From Paracoccus tegillarcae (GTDB lineage Bacteria > Pseudomonadota > Alphaproteobacteria > Rhodobacterales > Rhodobacteraceae): DNA of 64,000 nt. Below are positions 1 to 8,751 of this stretch, in pieces. The translations under genes and the position numbers were made by a program. The stretch lies in assembly GCF_002847305.1 (NCBI RefSeq), contig NZ_CP025408.1, positions 3,059,001-3,123,000 of the forward strand. The letters are read 5' to 3'. Positions within the stretch are counted from its first letter, which is position 1. Each line of letters opens with the position of its first letter. The notes under the pieces are model-generated. The model was given only the letters and a program-made list of their open reading frames with translations, did no database searches and was not told the DNA's origin.

Positions 1-478
1 CCGGGTCGAAGGCCTCGGCCTCGATCACGGTCGCATAGGCGCGCGGGTCGGGTTTGGGGTGGAAATCCACCTCTTCGACACCCCAGATCGCGTCGAACAG
101 CATCAGGCCGCGCCGGTCCAGCACGCGGATCGCATAGGCGCGGTCGGCATTCGTGTGCACGATCTTGCGGCCGGGCAGGGCGCGGATTGCCTCGGCCAGT
201 GCGGGGTCGGGCTGCAGCGCGGAAAAGTCGATGTCATGCACATCGGCCAGATAGGGGCCGGGTTGAATGCCGTGTTCGGACATCAGCCCGGCCAGGGTGG
301 TGCCGTGGTTGCGCCAGTAATCATCGCGCAGCCGTGCCGCCTGTTCCTTTGAGACGCCCAATTGGCGGGTGACGTAATCCGTCATCCGCTGCTCGATCTG
401 CGCAAACAGCGCGACCGAAGGGTCATAAAGCGTGTTGTCCAGATCAAAGATCCAGGTGTCGACATCTGCAAAACTCAT
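1..478 (-). CDS. Pyrimidine 5'-nucleotidase-like HAD hydrolase (3' part cut by window edge)
   Basis: This is the N-terminal 159 codons of a haloacid dehalogenase subfamily IA phosphatase; the C-terminus lies outside the window. HAD motif I (FDLDNTLYD, residues 10-18) carries the nucleophilic Asp12 and the acid Asp14. Motif II Thr lies in the HTNAD stretch, and the motif III Lys in HPKPDP. The motif I sequence DLDNTLY and the helical cap match the pyrimidine 5'-nucleotidase branch (YjjG/SDT1-like), which dephosphorylates UMP or CMP, but related HAD branches act on other phosphates. It is divergent from the GntR gene, with 66 bases between the two start codons. Confidence 0.8.
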   Translation of the reverse strand, partial: MSFADVDTWIFDLDNTLYDPSVALFAQIEQRMTDYVTRQLGVSKEQAARLRDDYWRNHGTTLAGLMSEHGIQPGPYLADVHDIDFSALQPDPALAEAIRALPGRKIVHTNADRAYAIRVLDRRGLMLFDAIWGVEEVDFHPKPDPRAYATVIEAEAFDP

Positions 479-544
479 GACACATGGCATAGCCCGCGCG
501 ATCAGCGCTTGCAATTACGTCCGGTGCGGCCGATTTTCGCAGGC

Positions 545-1168
545 ATGAAGGATGCTTACTCGATGATCCTCTCGGCCATTGATGCCGGGGTCTATCAACC
601 TGGTGACCGGCTGGTCGAATCAGAGCTGGCCGAGCGCTTTGGCGTTTCGCGCACGCCGATCCGCGAGGCGCTGCAGCGGTTGGAAACGCAGGCCATGCTG
701 TCACGCGACGGGCGCAGCCTGATCGTCGCGACGCTGGATCACACCCAACTGGCCGAGCTGTATATCGTGCGCGCCGAGTTGGAGGCGCTGGCCGCGAGGC
801 TGGCCGCGCGCCATGCCACACCCGAAGAGGTTCGGGTGATGGCCCAGATGGTCGCGGATGATCGCAAACACCTGAACGAGCCGCGCCTGCTTGCCCGCAC
901 CAACCGGCGGTTTCACCACCAGATCCATCTGGCCTCGCACAACCGTTATCTGGTGCAGCAACTCGATCTGGTGCATCGCAGCATGGCGCTGATGGCGCGC
1001 ACCTCGCTGGCAGCCGAGGGCCGAGGTGCGGTGGCGCTGGACGAACATCAGGACATCGTCGATGCCATTGGCGCCGGCGATGCGCAACGCGCCGACAAGG
1101 CGCTGCGCCACCATATCTCGATGGCTTGGGAAACGCGCCTGAAACAGGACGCCGCCGCCGATGTCTGA
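545..1168 (+). CDS. GntR family (FadR-type) transcriptional regulator
   Basis: The 207-residue protein has an N-terminal winged helix-turn-helix (about residues 5-65; key stretch ELAERFGVSRTPIREALQRL) and a C-terminal all-helical FCD ligand domain (about 72-195). The FCD metal-site histidines are plausible in HHQIH and near HQDI and HHIS. I chose the ATG at 545 because longer in-frame starts add residues unlike the family and would overlap the divergent nucleotidase. FCD regulators bind small organic acids, and the ligand here is unknown. It overlaps the next gene by 8 bases, so the two are probably cotranscribed with the glycosylase. Confidence 0.88.
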   Translation: MKDAYSMILSAIDAGVYQPGDRLVESELAERFGVSRTPIREALQRLETQAMLSRDGRSLIVATLDHTQLAELYIVRAELEALAARLAARHATPEEVRVMAQMVADDRKHLNEPRLLARTNRRFHHQIHLASHNRYLVQQLDLVHRSMALMARTSLAAEGRGAVALDEHQDIVDAIGAGDAQRADKALRHHISMAWETRLKQDAAADV

Positions 1169-1466
1169 ACCTGTCCCTGGCCTCGACGAGGCTGATCCCA
1201 AGCATCTGATCCGCGAAAGCTTTCGCATCGACGGGATCACGGCCGAGGAATGCCGGTCGATCTTTGTCGATTGGGCCCTGTCGCTGCCCGCTACTCTGGA
1301 ACCCTCACAGGCGGCCCGCGTACTGCTGGATCATTATGCGCCCCTCGCCCGGGCGTCGGGGGGCGCGGCGCATCCGATGGTGCAGATGCTGGTCGAGGGT
1401 GCCCGCAACCCGGCGGATAATCCACCACGACGACGCGGTGGGCGCGCCGGGCGCTTTTCGCGGTGA
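1161..1466 (+). CDS. Small conserved hypothetical protein
   Basis: The 101-residue acidic protein has an Arg-rich tail (PRRRGGRAGR). I recognise no catalytic motif. The middle contains AEECRSIFVDWALSLP and a helix with LLDHYAP, which suggests a compact helical domain. It is coupled on both sides: its ATG overlaps the end of the GntR gene by 8 bases and its stop overlaps the GTG of the glycosylase (GTGA). That close packing supports it as a real translated gene. It may be specific to Rhodobacteraceae. Confidence 0.7.
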   Translation: MSEPVPGLDEADPKHLIRESFRIDGITAEECRSIFVDWALSLPATLEPSQAARVLLDHYAPLARASGGAAHPMVQMLVEGARNPADNPPRRRGGRAGRFSR

Positions 1467-2086
1467 GGCTGATCACGTCGGACGAGGATCTGGCCGAGGG
1501 TGCGGCGCATCTGGCGCGCGTCTGCCCGGTCTGGGCGCGTGTATTGCCCGAACTGGGGCCTTTGCCGCTGCAGCGGCGGGCGGACGGGTTCAGCGCGATC
1601 ATGGATGCCATCGTGTCGCAGCAAATATCGACGCAGGCCGCAGCGGCGATATCGGCGCGTATGGTCGCAGCCGGTCTGAATGATGCCGCAAGGATTGCCG
1701 CTGCTGATGATGAAACCCTGCGCGCCTGCGGGTTATCGCGCCCCAAGATCCGTTATCTGCGCGCCATTGCGCAGGCCGGGGTGGATTGGGACGGATTGCG
1801 CGCCATGCCCGATGCTCAGGCAATTGCCGCGCTGGTTGCCTTGCCGGGCATCGGCGAGTGGACGGCAGAGATCTATCTGAAATTCGCGCTTGGCCGCGCC
1901 GATGTCATTGCCGCAGGCGATCTGGCGCTGCAAGAGGCCGCGCATGTCATGTATGATCTGCCCGAACGTCCCAGCCCGGCTGCCTTGCGCCAGTTGGCCG
2001 AGCCATGGCGCCCCTGGCGTGCGGTTGCGGCGCGTGGGCTGTGGGCCTATTACCGGCTGGCAAAGGGGCGCGAGGGCGTTCGTTAG
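1463..2086 (+). CDS. DNA-3-methyladenine glycosylase II-like (HhH-GPD)
   Basis: This 207-residue enzyme is predicted to remove alkylated purines in base excision repair. The HhH-GPD fold shows as AIVSQQISTQAA (residues 49-60, the DNA-intercalating region), a helix-hairpin-helix with LPGIGEWTA (127-135), and the catalytic Asp153 in AGDLAL. It lacks the N-terminal beta domain of E. coli AlkA (282 residues), so it belongs to the short AlkA-like class. The start is GTG, in a GTGA overlap with the upstream stop, which implies translational coupling. Confidence 0.88.
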   Translation: MRLITSDEDLAEGAAHLARVCPVWARVLPELGPLPLQRRADGFSAIMDAIVSQQISTQAAAAISARMVAAGLNDAARIAAADDETLRACGLSRPKIRYLRAIAQAGVDWDGLRAMPDAQAIAALVALPGIGEWTAEIYLKFALGRADVIAAGDLALQEAAHVMYDLPERPSPAALRQLAEPWRPWRAVAARGLWAYYRLAKGREGVR

Positions 2087-2101
2087 ACAGCCGGAGGGAC
2101 A

Positions 2102-2758
2102 ATGGTTCGGGAATTGAAATCACAGCGCCGCGGGCCGGAAAAAGCCGATGCCGTCGTCGTTTTTCTGCATGGCTATGGCGCAGACGGCGCGGATTTGCTG
2201 GGTCTGGCCGATCCCTTGTCGCCGCATTTGCCCGGCACGGCGTTCTATGCCCCGAACGCGCCCGAGCCTTGCGTGAACAATCCGGCGGGCTACCAGTGGT
2301 TTCCGATCCCGTGGCTGGACGGCTCGACCGAAGCGCAGGCAAAGGCGTCGATGGGACAGTCTATTGACGATCTTAACGCCTTTTTCGACAAGGTGCTTGG
2401 CGATGAAGGCCTGACCGCTGACCGGATGGTCGTTTTCGGCTTTTCGCAGGGCACGATGATGGCGCTGCATGTACTGCCGCGTCGCGATCAGGCTGTGGCG
2501 GGGATCGTCGCCTGTTCGGGCCGCCTGCTGGAACCGGAACTGCTGGAGGCCGAGTTACAGGTCAAACCGCCCGTGCTGTTGATGCATGGCGATCAGGACG
2601 AAATGGTGCCCTTTGACGATATGGGGGTTGCAGGCGAGGTTCTGGTCGCTGCCGATTTCGAGGTCTACGCCCATGTGATGAAGGGCACCGGTCACGGGAT
2701 CGCGCCGGACGGGCTGTCGGCCGCGCTTGGCTTTATCACGCAGGTTCTGGGGAAATAG
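2102..2758 (+). CDS. Phospholipase/carboxylesterase family alpha/beta hydrolase
   Basis: The 218-residue cytosolic serine hydrolase matches the carboxylesterase/thioesterase type-2 family. The nucleophile elbow is GFSQG with Ser115, the acid is Asp166 in HGDQDEMVP, and the base is His198 in GTGHG. An oxyanion-hole motif FLHGYGADG lies at residues 21-29. The length is typical of bacterial carboxylesterase 2 enzymes, which hydrolyse short-chain esters or lysophospholipids. The gene starts 15 bases after the glycosylase stop and probably belongs to that operon. It is convergent with the CMD-family gene, the stops lying 5 bases apart. Confidence 0.88.
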   Translation: MVRELKSQRRGPEKADAVVVFLHGYGADGADLLGLADPLSPHLPGTAFYAPNAPEPCVNNPAGYQWFPIPWLDGSTEAQAKASMGQSIDDLNAFFDKVLGDEGLTADRMVVFGFSQGTMMALHVLPRRDQAVAGIVACSGRLLEPELLEAELQVKPPVLLMHGDQDEMVPFDDMGVAGEVLVAADFEVYAHVMKGTGHGIAPDGLSAALGFITQVLGK

Positions 2759-2763
2759 CCACG

Positions 2764-3306
2764 TCAGAGCGGATCGTCGGCCAGGGCCGCGGCAACATCG
2801 CTGTCCACCGGCGTTTCGCAACTGTTCACGATGTATCCCAGCACTGAATAGAACCCCACCGTCGCCATCACGTCGAACATCCCCTTGGCCCCCACCGCCG
2901 CGATCAAATCGGCGCGGGTCGAGGGCAGCAGGCGTGCATCCTGCGTCAACTCGTCCACCGCGCGGGCGAGGATGCGATCTTCGTCGCGGACCCCGTCCAG
3001 CGGGCCTGACAGGGCCTCGATGCGGCAATCCGACATGCCGGTCTTGCGCGCGCGGACGATGTGATGCGCCCATTCATAAGGCGCGCGCAGGTTGTGACCC
3101 GTGCGCAGGATCACGACCTCGCTTTGCTGATCGCTCAGCGCGCGGTCCAGAACCACATGCTGGCGCAGCGGAGCCCAGGCTTGCAGCAGTGCCGGATGAT
3201 GCGCCATGGTTCGATAAACATTCAGCCCGGTGGCAAACCCGCCCTTCAGTTGCGCCGCGCTTTCGGGCCAGTCGTTGTCGCTTAGGGGTTGGAACTGATC
3301 CGGCAT
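2764..3306 (-). CDS. Carboxymuconolactone decarboxylase (AhpD-like) family protein
   Basis: The 180-residue helical protein has the CMD core with EVVILRTGHNLRAPYEWAHHIVRARKTGMSD at about residues 62-93. The His-containing YEWAHH segment corresponds to the active-site helix. It has no CxxC pair, so the thiol peroxidase chemistry of AhpD is not expected. CMD paralogues without the cysteines are often annotated gamma-carboxymuconolactone decarboxylases without proof. It is divergent from the class III aminotransferase, with 41 bases between starts. Confidence 0.8.
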   Translation of the reverse strand: MPDQFQPLSDNDWPESAAQLKGGFATGLNVYRTMAHHPALLQAWAPLRQHVVLDRALSDQQSEVVILRTGHNLRAPYEWAHHIVRARKTGMSDCRIEALSGPLDGVRDEDRILARAVDELTQDARLLPSTRADLIAAVGAKGMFDVMATVGFYSVLGYIVNSCETPVDSDVAAALADDPL

Positions 3307-3347
3307 CTGCGCATCCTCATGGTGCGAATCGAAATGTTGATATCATC

Positions 3348-4670
3348 ATGTCCCATGTCTTTCCCCGCCATTGCCATAGTCAGCTGCCAACTGCCGTGGG
3401 CGGCGAAGGGGTCTGGCTGATAGATGCGGATGGCAAACGCTATCTGGACGGGTCGGGCGGGGCGGCTGTGTCCTGTCTGGGGCATGGCGATGCAGAGGTG
3501 ACGCAGGCGATCAAGGATCAACTGGACAAACTGGCCTTCGCCCATACCGGCTTTCTGACATCCGAGCCCGCCGAGGCGCTGGCCGATCTGCTGATCGCCC
3601 ATGCGCCGGGTGATCTGGATCGGGTCTATTTCGTTAGCGGCGGGTCCGAGGCGACCGAGGCCGCGATCAAGCTGGCGCGGCAGTTTTGGGTCGAGAAAGG
3701 TCAACCGCAGCGGTCGCGGCTGATCGCGCGGCGGCAAAGCTATCACGGCAATACCATCGGTGCGCTGTCTGCGGGCGGCAATGAATGGCGGCGGCAGCAA
3801 TTCGGGCCGTTGCTGCTGGATGTCAGCCATATCGCGCCCTGTTATGACTATCGCGACCGGCAGGACGACGAGACACCCGAGGAATACGGTCTCCGCGCCG
3901 CCGATGCGCTGCGCGACGAAATTCTGCGCGTTGGCCCCGAGACGGTGATGGCCTTTATGGCCGAACCTGTAGTGGGGGCGACCGCGGGCGCGCTGCCGCC
4001 TGCTCCGGGATACTTCCGGCGTATCCGCGAAATCTGCGACGAGTTCGACATTCTGCTGATCCTCGACGAGGTGATGTGCGGCATGGGCCGGACCGGCACG
4101 CTGTTTGCCTGCGAACAGGACCACGTCGACCCGGATATTCTTTGTATCGCCAAGGGATTGGGGGCAGGTTATCAACCAATCGGTGCGATGCTCTGCTCGG
4201 CCGGGATCTATGACACGATTGCAGGTGGCAGCGGCTTCTTTCAGCATGGGCATACCTATATCGGCCATCCGGTCGCCACGGCCGCCGGTCTGGCGGTCGT
4301 GAGCGCGATCCTGGATCGCGGTCTTCTGGCGCAGGTGCAGGCCAAGGGCGAGGCGCTGCAGCAAAAACTGGAGGCACGTTTCGGTCAGCATCCGCATGTC
4401 GGTGATATCCGCGGTCGCGGGCTGTTCCGGGGGATAGAACTGGTCGAGGATCGCGCGACCAAGGCCCCGTTCGATCCGGCGCGGGGCGTTGCGGGCAAGC
4501 TGAAAAAGGCGGCCTTTGCCAATGGTTTGATCTGCTACCCGATGGCCGGCACCATCGACGGGCGCAGGGGCGACCATATCCTGCTGGCGCCGCCCTTTAT
4601 CATCTCGGATGAGGAAACCGATATTCTGATCGACCGGCTGGCGGGCGCGATAGAGACGGTTCTTGGCTAA
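3348..4670 (+). CDS. Class III aminotransferase (omega-transaminase type)
   Basis: The 440-residue PLP enzyme transfers an amino group between an amine or amino acid and an oxo acid. It shows the class III landmarks: the FVSGGSEATEAAIKLARQ cofactor-phosphate region (about 86-103), the ILDEVMCGMGRTG Asp that contacts the pyridine nitrogen, and the Schiff-base Lys269 in CIAKGLGAGYQP. I chose the ATG at 3348 because it begins the family-typical N-terminus; earlier in-frame codons read into the opposite-strand neighbour. The substrate is not evident; beta-alanine, taurine or an amine are possible. The genomic partner is the divergent CMD protein. Confidence 0.88.
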   Translation: MSHVFPRHCHSQLPTAVGGEGVWLIDADGKRYLDGSGGAAVSCLGHGDAEVTQAIKDQLDKLAFAHTGFLTSEPAEALADLLIAHAPGDLDRVYFVSGGSEATEAAIKLARQFWVEKGQPQRSRLIARRQSYHGNTIGALSAGGNEWRRQQFGPLLLDVSHIAPCYDYRDRQDDETPEEYGLRAADALRDEILRVGPETVMAFMAEPVVGATAGALPPAPGYFRRIREICDEFDILLILDEVMCGMGRTGTLFACEQDHVDPDILCIAKGLGAGYQPIGAMLCSAGIYDTIAGGSGFFQHGHTYIGHPVATAAGLAVVSAILDRGLLAQVQAKGEALQQKLEARFGQHPHVGDIRGRGLFRGIELVEDRATKAPFDPARGVAGKLKKAAFANGLICYPMAGTIDGRRGDHILLAPPFIISDEETDILIDRLAGAIETVLG

Positions 4671-4806
4671 AACGCCGGTGGCTCACGCAATTTCGAATCG
4701 GAATTTACCTGACAGGTCTCAGATAATTGACTGATATGACGGCATAAACGAGATAGGTATTCTTACGGATTGCCAATCGCGGTGCTTGCGCTACCGTGTG
4801 TAGTAA

Positions 4807-4825
4807 CCCGCATGTGAGTTGCGGG
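4807..4825 (+). other. Stem-loop in the leader of the TAXI receptor gene
   Basis: CCCGCA (4807-4812) pairs with TGCGGG (4820-4825) across a 7-base loop, about 30 bases before the receptor start codon and just before the ribosome binding site. It could influence translation. The rest of the 184-base leader (4671-4854) shows no riboswitch that I recognise. Confidence 0.35.
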
Positions 4826-4854
4826 ACGAATATGACCAAAAGTGGGAGATCTAC

Positions 4855-5826
4855 ATGACCATCGTCAAACCGGCTCTGCTGACAGCAGCTTTCGCGCTCG
4901 GCGCGACAGCGGCGCATGCGCAGGAAGAGCGTTTCATGACCATCGGCACGGGTGGCCAGACCGGCGTTTATTACGTCGTCGGCCAGTCAATCTGCCGTCT
5001 GGTAAACCGCAATACCGCTGAAACCGGCATCAAATGCACCGCGCCCTCGACGGGTGGTTCGGTCGCCAATGTCAACGCCATCAAGGCGGGCGACATGACC
5101 ATGGGTGTGGCGCAGTCCGACATCCAGTACCACGCCTATAATGGCAGCTCGGAAGAGTTCGACGGCGACAAGAAATTCGACGGCCTGCGTTCGGTGTTTT
5201 CGGTTCACCCCGAGCCCTTCACCGTTGTCGCCCGTCAAGACGCCGGGATCGCCAGCTTTGACGACCTCAACGGCAAGCGCGTGAACGTCGGCAACCCGGG
5301 TTCGGGTCAGCTGGCCACCATGGAAGTCGTGCTGGACGCCAAAGGCTGGACGATGGACGATTTCTCGCTGGCCTCGCAGTTGAAGCCGGCAGAACAGTCC
5401 GCAGCCCTGGGTGACAACACTGTGGATGCGATCATCTACACGGTCGGTCACCCGAACGGCTCGATCCAGGAAGCAACCTCGACCGTAGAGGCCAATCTGG
5501 TGCCGGTCGAAGGCCCGGAAATCGACGCACTGGTCGATGAAAACCCCTATTACGCCAAGGCCGTGATCCCCGGCGGCATGTATGCCGGCAGCGATGACGA
5601 CACCAACACCTTTGGCGTCAAGGCGACCTTTGTGACCTCGGCCGATGCAGACGAGGACATGGTGTACGAAGTCGTCAAGGCGGTCTTTGACAACTTTGAC
5701 CGCTTCAAGGGTCTGCACCCGGCATTCGCCAACCTTGAGCCCGAGGCGATGGTTTCCGAAGGCAACAGCGCGCCGCTGCATCCGGGCGCCGAGAAGTACT
5801 ACAAAGAACAAGGCTGGATCGAGTAA
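4855..5826 (+). CDS. TRAP transporter substrate receptor, TAXI family
   Basis: The 323-residue periplasmic binding protein has a clear signal peptide (residues 1-22, cleavage after AHA). The mature part opens with the TAXI signature FMTIGTGGQTGVYYVVGQ. TAXI receptors capture small acids such as glutamate or 2-oxoglutarate and pass them to the fused membrane subunit encoded next. The ATG at 4855 follows a GGGAG ribosome binding site; an upstream ATG in frame would spoil the signal peptide. Downstream, a strong hairpin separates it from the permease, as expected for a protein needed in excess. The substrate cannot be told from sequence alone. Confidence 0.93.
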   Translation: MTIVKPALLTAAFALGATAAHAQEERFMTIGTGGQTGVYYVVGQSICRLVNRNTAETGIKCTAPSTGGSVANVNAIKAGDMTMGVAQSDIQYHAYNGSSEEFDGDKKFDGLRSVFSVHPEPFTVVARQDAGIASFDDLNGKRVNVGNPGSGQLATMEVVLDAKGWTMDDFSLASQLKPAEQSAALGDNTVDAIIYTVGHPNGSIQEATSTVEANLVPVEGPEIDALVDENPYYAKAVIPGGMYAGSDDDTNTFGVKATFVTSADADEDMVYEVVKAVFDNFDRFKGLHPAFANLEPEAMVSEGNSAPLHPGAEKYYKEQGWIE

Positions 5827-5839
5827 TTCAGGCATGTTC

Positions 5840-5870
5840 GGGCGGCCCTTGCAGGGGCCGCCCTTTCTTT
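5840..5870 (+). terminator. Hairpin with T-rich tail between receptor and permease genes
   Basis: GGGCGGCCC (5840-5848) pairs with GGGCCGCCC (5855-5863), followed by TTTCTTT. It looks like a partial terminator or RNA 3'-end stabiliser. Such a structure would give more receptor than permease mRNA within one operon. Confidence 0.65.
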
Positions 5871-5898
5871 ATCCCGGTTCCAACAGCGGGAGGGACAG

Positions 5899-8751
5899 AT
5901 GAGCGACCAAGACAATAATAATCACAAAGATAACCCCAGAAAACGCGATGATAACCAATTCGACGCAGCTGCCGTCGAGATGGAGGCATCCGGTGCTGGC
6001 GGGCTTTCCCAACTTGAACTGGACGACCTTGTTGCGTCCTCGGATACCGGGGCGCGAACGCCGCCGGGCTGGGTTGGCAAACTGATCCTGATCACCGCGC
6101 TCTGCTGGTCGCTTTTCCAGTTGTGGATCGCCTCTCCGCTGCCGTTCATGTTCAATTTCGGCGTTCTGGACAGCACCGAGACCCGCTCTATCCATTTGGC
6201 CTTTGCGCTGTTTCTGGCCTATATGGCCTATCCGGCCGAACGCTCGCCCTTCCAACTGGGACTGGCCCTTTTGGTGCCGGCTCTTCTGGCCGTTCTGTTC
6301 ATGTACGGCTCCAAGGCCGGTGTGCCGGCATGGTGGATACCGATTGTCGCCGTTGCGGTGATTGGGGCAATCCTTTTGGGCAGCCCGAAAAACTGGGTGC
6401 CGCCCTGGGAATGGGCGCTGGCGATCATCGCCGCGCTGTCCTCGCTGTATATCGTTTTCTTCTATTCCTCGATCAGCACGCGTATCGGCGCGCCGATCCT
6501 GCAGGATTACGTTGTCGCCGTCATCGGCTTGATGCTGCTGCTGGAGGCCACGCGACGCAGTCTTGGCCCTGCGCTGATGATCGTGGCCACCCTGTTTCTG
6601 GCCTATACCTTCCTTGGCCCGTTGATGCCCGGCATCATCGCCCATAAGGGCAACACGCTGTCCGAGGTGGTGAACCACCAGTGGATCACGACCGAGGGTG
6701 TGTTCGGCATCGCCCTTGGCGTGTCGACCAGTTTTGTGTTTCTGTTCGTGCTGTTTGGCGCGCTGCTGGATAAGGCGGGGGCAGGCAACTACTTCATTCA
6801 GGTGGCGTTCAGCCTGATGGGGCACATGCGCGGCGGACCGGCCAAGGCGGCTGTTGTCAGCTCGGCCATGACCGGCCTGATTTCAGGGTCCTCCATCGCC
6901 AACGTTGTGACCACCGGTACGTTCACCATCCCGCTGATGAAAAAGGTGGGCTTCAGCAGTGAAAAGGCCGGCGCGGTCGAGGTTGCATCCTCGGTCAACG
7001 GCCAGATCATGCCGCCCGTCATGGGTGCTGCGGCCTTCCTGATGGTCGAATATGTGGGCATTCCCTATTTCGACGTGGTCAAGCACGCCTTTGTGCCGGC
7101 CACGATCAGCTATATCGCGCTGGTCTATATCGTCCATCTCGAGGCGATGAAGGCGAATATGCAGGGTCTGCCCCGCGCCTATACGCCCGGCCCGCTGATG
7201 CGCCGGTTGGTCGGCTTTGTCTTCGGGATCGTCGTGATCTGCGCGCTGGCATTTATCGTCAATCTCACCATGAGCTGGATCAGGCCAACCTTTGGATCTG
7301 CATCGATCTGGGTGGTGTTTGCGCTGTTGACGGCGGTCTATATCGGGCTGCTATACCTCGCATCGCGCGAAGAACCGCTGGAGCTGGATGATCCCAACGC
7401 ACCGGTCAAATCGCTGCCATTGCCGGGACCCACGGCGCGGTCGGGTCTGCACTTTATCCTGCCGATCGTCGTGCTGGTCTGGGCGCTGATGGTGGATCGT
7501 CTGTCGCCGGGCCTGTCGGCATTCTGGGCGACGGCGTTCATGATCTTCATCCTGTTGACCCAACGTCCGCTGATGGTGATGATGCGTGGCGCCGATCGTA
7601 CCGGCAACACCAATACCGGCGGCGCCTTCGCCTCGGGTGTGGGTGATCTGATCGACGGCCTGATCTCGGGCGCGCGCAACATGATCGGCATCGGCATCGC
7701 CACGGCGACCGCTGGCATTATCGTGGGCGCGGTCAGTCAGACCGGTGTCGGTTCGGCGCTGGCAGATGTGGTCGAGGTGCTGTCTGGCGGCAATCTGCTG
7801 GCCATCCTGTTCCTGACCGCGATCCTGTCGCTGATCCTGGGCATGGGCCTGCCGACAACGGCGAACTATATCGTCGTCTCGGCGCTGCTGGCCCCGGTCA
7901 TCGTCACGCTTGGTCAGCAAAACGGACTGATCGTTCCGCTGATCGCGGTGCACCTGTTCGTGTTCTACTTTGGCATCATGGCCGATGTGACGCCGCCTGT
8001 GGGGCTTGCCTCATTCGCGGCGGCGGCCGTTTCGGGGGGCGATCCGATCAAGACGGGGGTCGTTGCCTTCTTCTACAGCCTGCGGACCGCGGCGTTGCCC
8101 TTCCTGTTCATCTTCAACACTGACCTGTTGTTGATCGACGTCGACTGGATACATGGCATATTCGTCTTTGTCACAGCGACGATCGCCATGCTGCTCTTTG
8201 CGGCGGCGACACAGGGGTGGTTCCTGACCAAGAGCCGGATCTGGGAATCGGCGCTGCTGTTGATGATCGCCTTCTCGATCTTCCGGCCGGGCTTCTGGAT
8301 GGACATGATCTATCCGCCCTATGAGGACCTGCCGCCTGCGCAGTTTGAACAGGCCATGGGCGATGCTGCGGTCGGCAGCGAGATGCGACTGCGTATCTCG
8401 GGGCTGAATGCGGTGGGCGATCCGGTCGAGTTCGCAGCCGTCCTGAACGTGCCCGAGGGCGCCGACGGGGCAGAGCGGCTGGCAAATGCCGGTGTCGTTG
8501 CGTTGCGAAGCGAAGGCGAGGATGTATTCATCGACGACGTGGCCTTTGACAGCCCCGCACAAGAGGCCGGTCTGGACTGGGATCAGCAGGTGCTGATGGT
8601 GCGCTCGCCTGCGGCCGCACCGTCGAAATACTGGATCTATCTCCCGGTTGTTATGCTGTTGGCGCTGGTGGTCTGGCTGCAACGTCGACGTGTCGGGCCG
8701 GACGATGCGGCGCCGCGCAAGCGTCAGGAAGAGGAACTGAGCCATGCATGA
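5899..8751 (+). CDS. TRAP transporter fused permease (DctQM type) with DUF3394-like tail
   Basis: The 950-residue inner-membrane protein combines the small (4-TM, DctQ) and large (12-TM, DctM) TRAP subunits in one chain, as is usual for TAXI systems. After a hydrophilic N-terminus (1-55) come many hydrophobic segments. The DctM part contains SGSSIANVVTTGTFTIPLMKKVGF, MPPVMGAAAF and GLPTTANYIV. The last 130 residues (about 805-935) form a soluble beta-rich domain resembling DUF3394, followed by one final TM segment. It imports the TAXI ligand using a Na+ or H+ gradient. The gene follows the receptor by 72 bases and overlaps the universal stress gene by 8. Confidence 0.93.
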   Translation: MSDQDNNNHKDNPRKRDDNQFDAAAVEMEASGAGGLSQLELDDLVASSDTGARTPPGWVGKLILITALCWSLFQLWIASPLPFMFNFGVLDSTETRSIHLAFALFLAYMAYPAERSPFQLGLALLVPALLAVLFMYGSKAGVPAWWIPIVAVAVIGAILLGSPKNWVPPWEWALAIIAALSSLYIVFFYSSISTRIGAPILQDYVVAVIGLMLLLEATRRSLGPALMIVATLFLAYTFLGPLMPGIIAHKGNTLSEVVNHQWITTEGVFGIALGVSTSFVFLFVLFGALLDKAGAGNYFIQVAFSLMGHMRGGPAKAAVVSSAMTGLISGSSIANVVTTGTFTIPLMKKVGFSSEKAGAVEVASSVNGQIMPPVMGAAAFLMVEYVGIPYFDVVKHAFVPATISYIALVYIVHLEAMKANMQGLPRAYTPGPLMRRLVGFVFGIVVICALAFIVNLTMSWIRPTFGSASIWVVFALLTAVYIGLLYLASREEPLELDDPNAPVKSLPLPGPTARSGLHFILPIVVLVWALMVDRLSPGLSAFWATAFMIFILLTQRPLMVMMRGADRTGNTNTGGAFASGVGDLIDGLISGARNMIGIGIATATAGIIVGAVSQTGVGSALADVVEVLSGGNLLAILFLTAILSLILGMGLPTTANYIVVSALLAPVIVTLGQQNGLIVPLIAVHLFVFYFGIMADVTPPVGLASFAAAAVSGGDPIKTGVVAFFYSLRTAALPFLFIFNTDLLLIDVDWIHGIFVFVTATIAMLLFAAATQGWFLTKSRIWESALLLMIAFSIFRPGFWMDMIYPPYEDLPPAQFEQAMGDAAVGSEMRLRISGLNAVGDPVEFAAVLNVPEGADGAERLANAGVVALRSEGEDVFIDDVAFDSPAQEAGLDWDQQVLMVRSPAAAPSKYWIYLPVVMLLALVVWLQRRRVGPDDAAPRKRQEEELSHA

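Noticed and set aside
2727..3347. N-terminal extension of the aminotransferase
   Set aside because: The in-frame extension reads through the opposite-strand CMD gene and has no similarity to aminotransferases.
3282..4577. 431-codon minus-strand frame opposite the aminotransferase
   Set aside because: It is a shadow of the class III aminotransferase; the composition is not protein-like and no start signal is seen.
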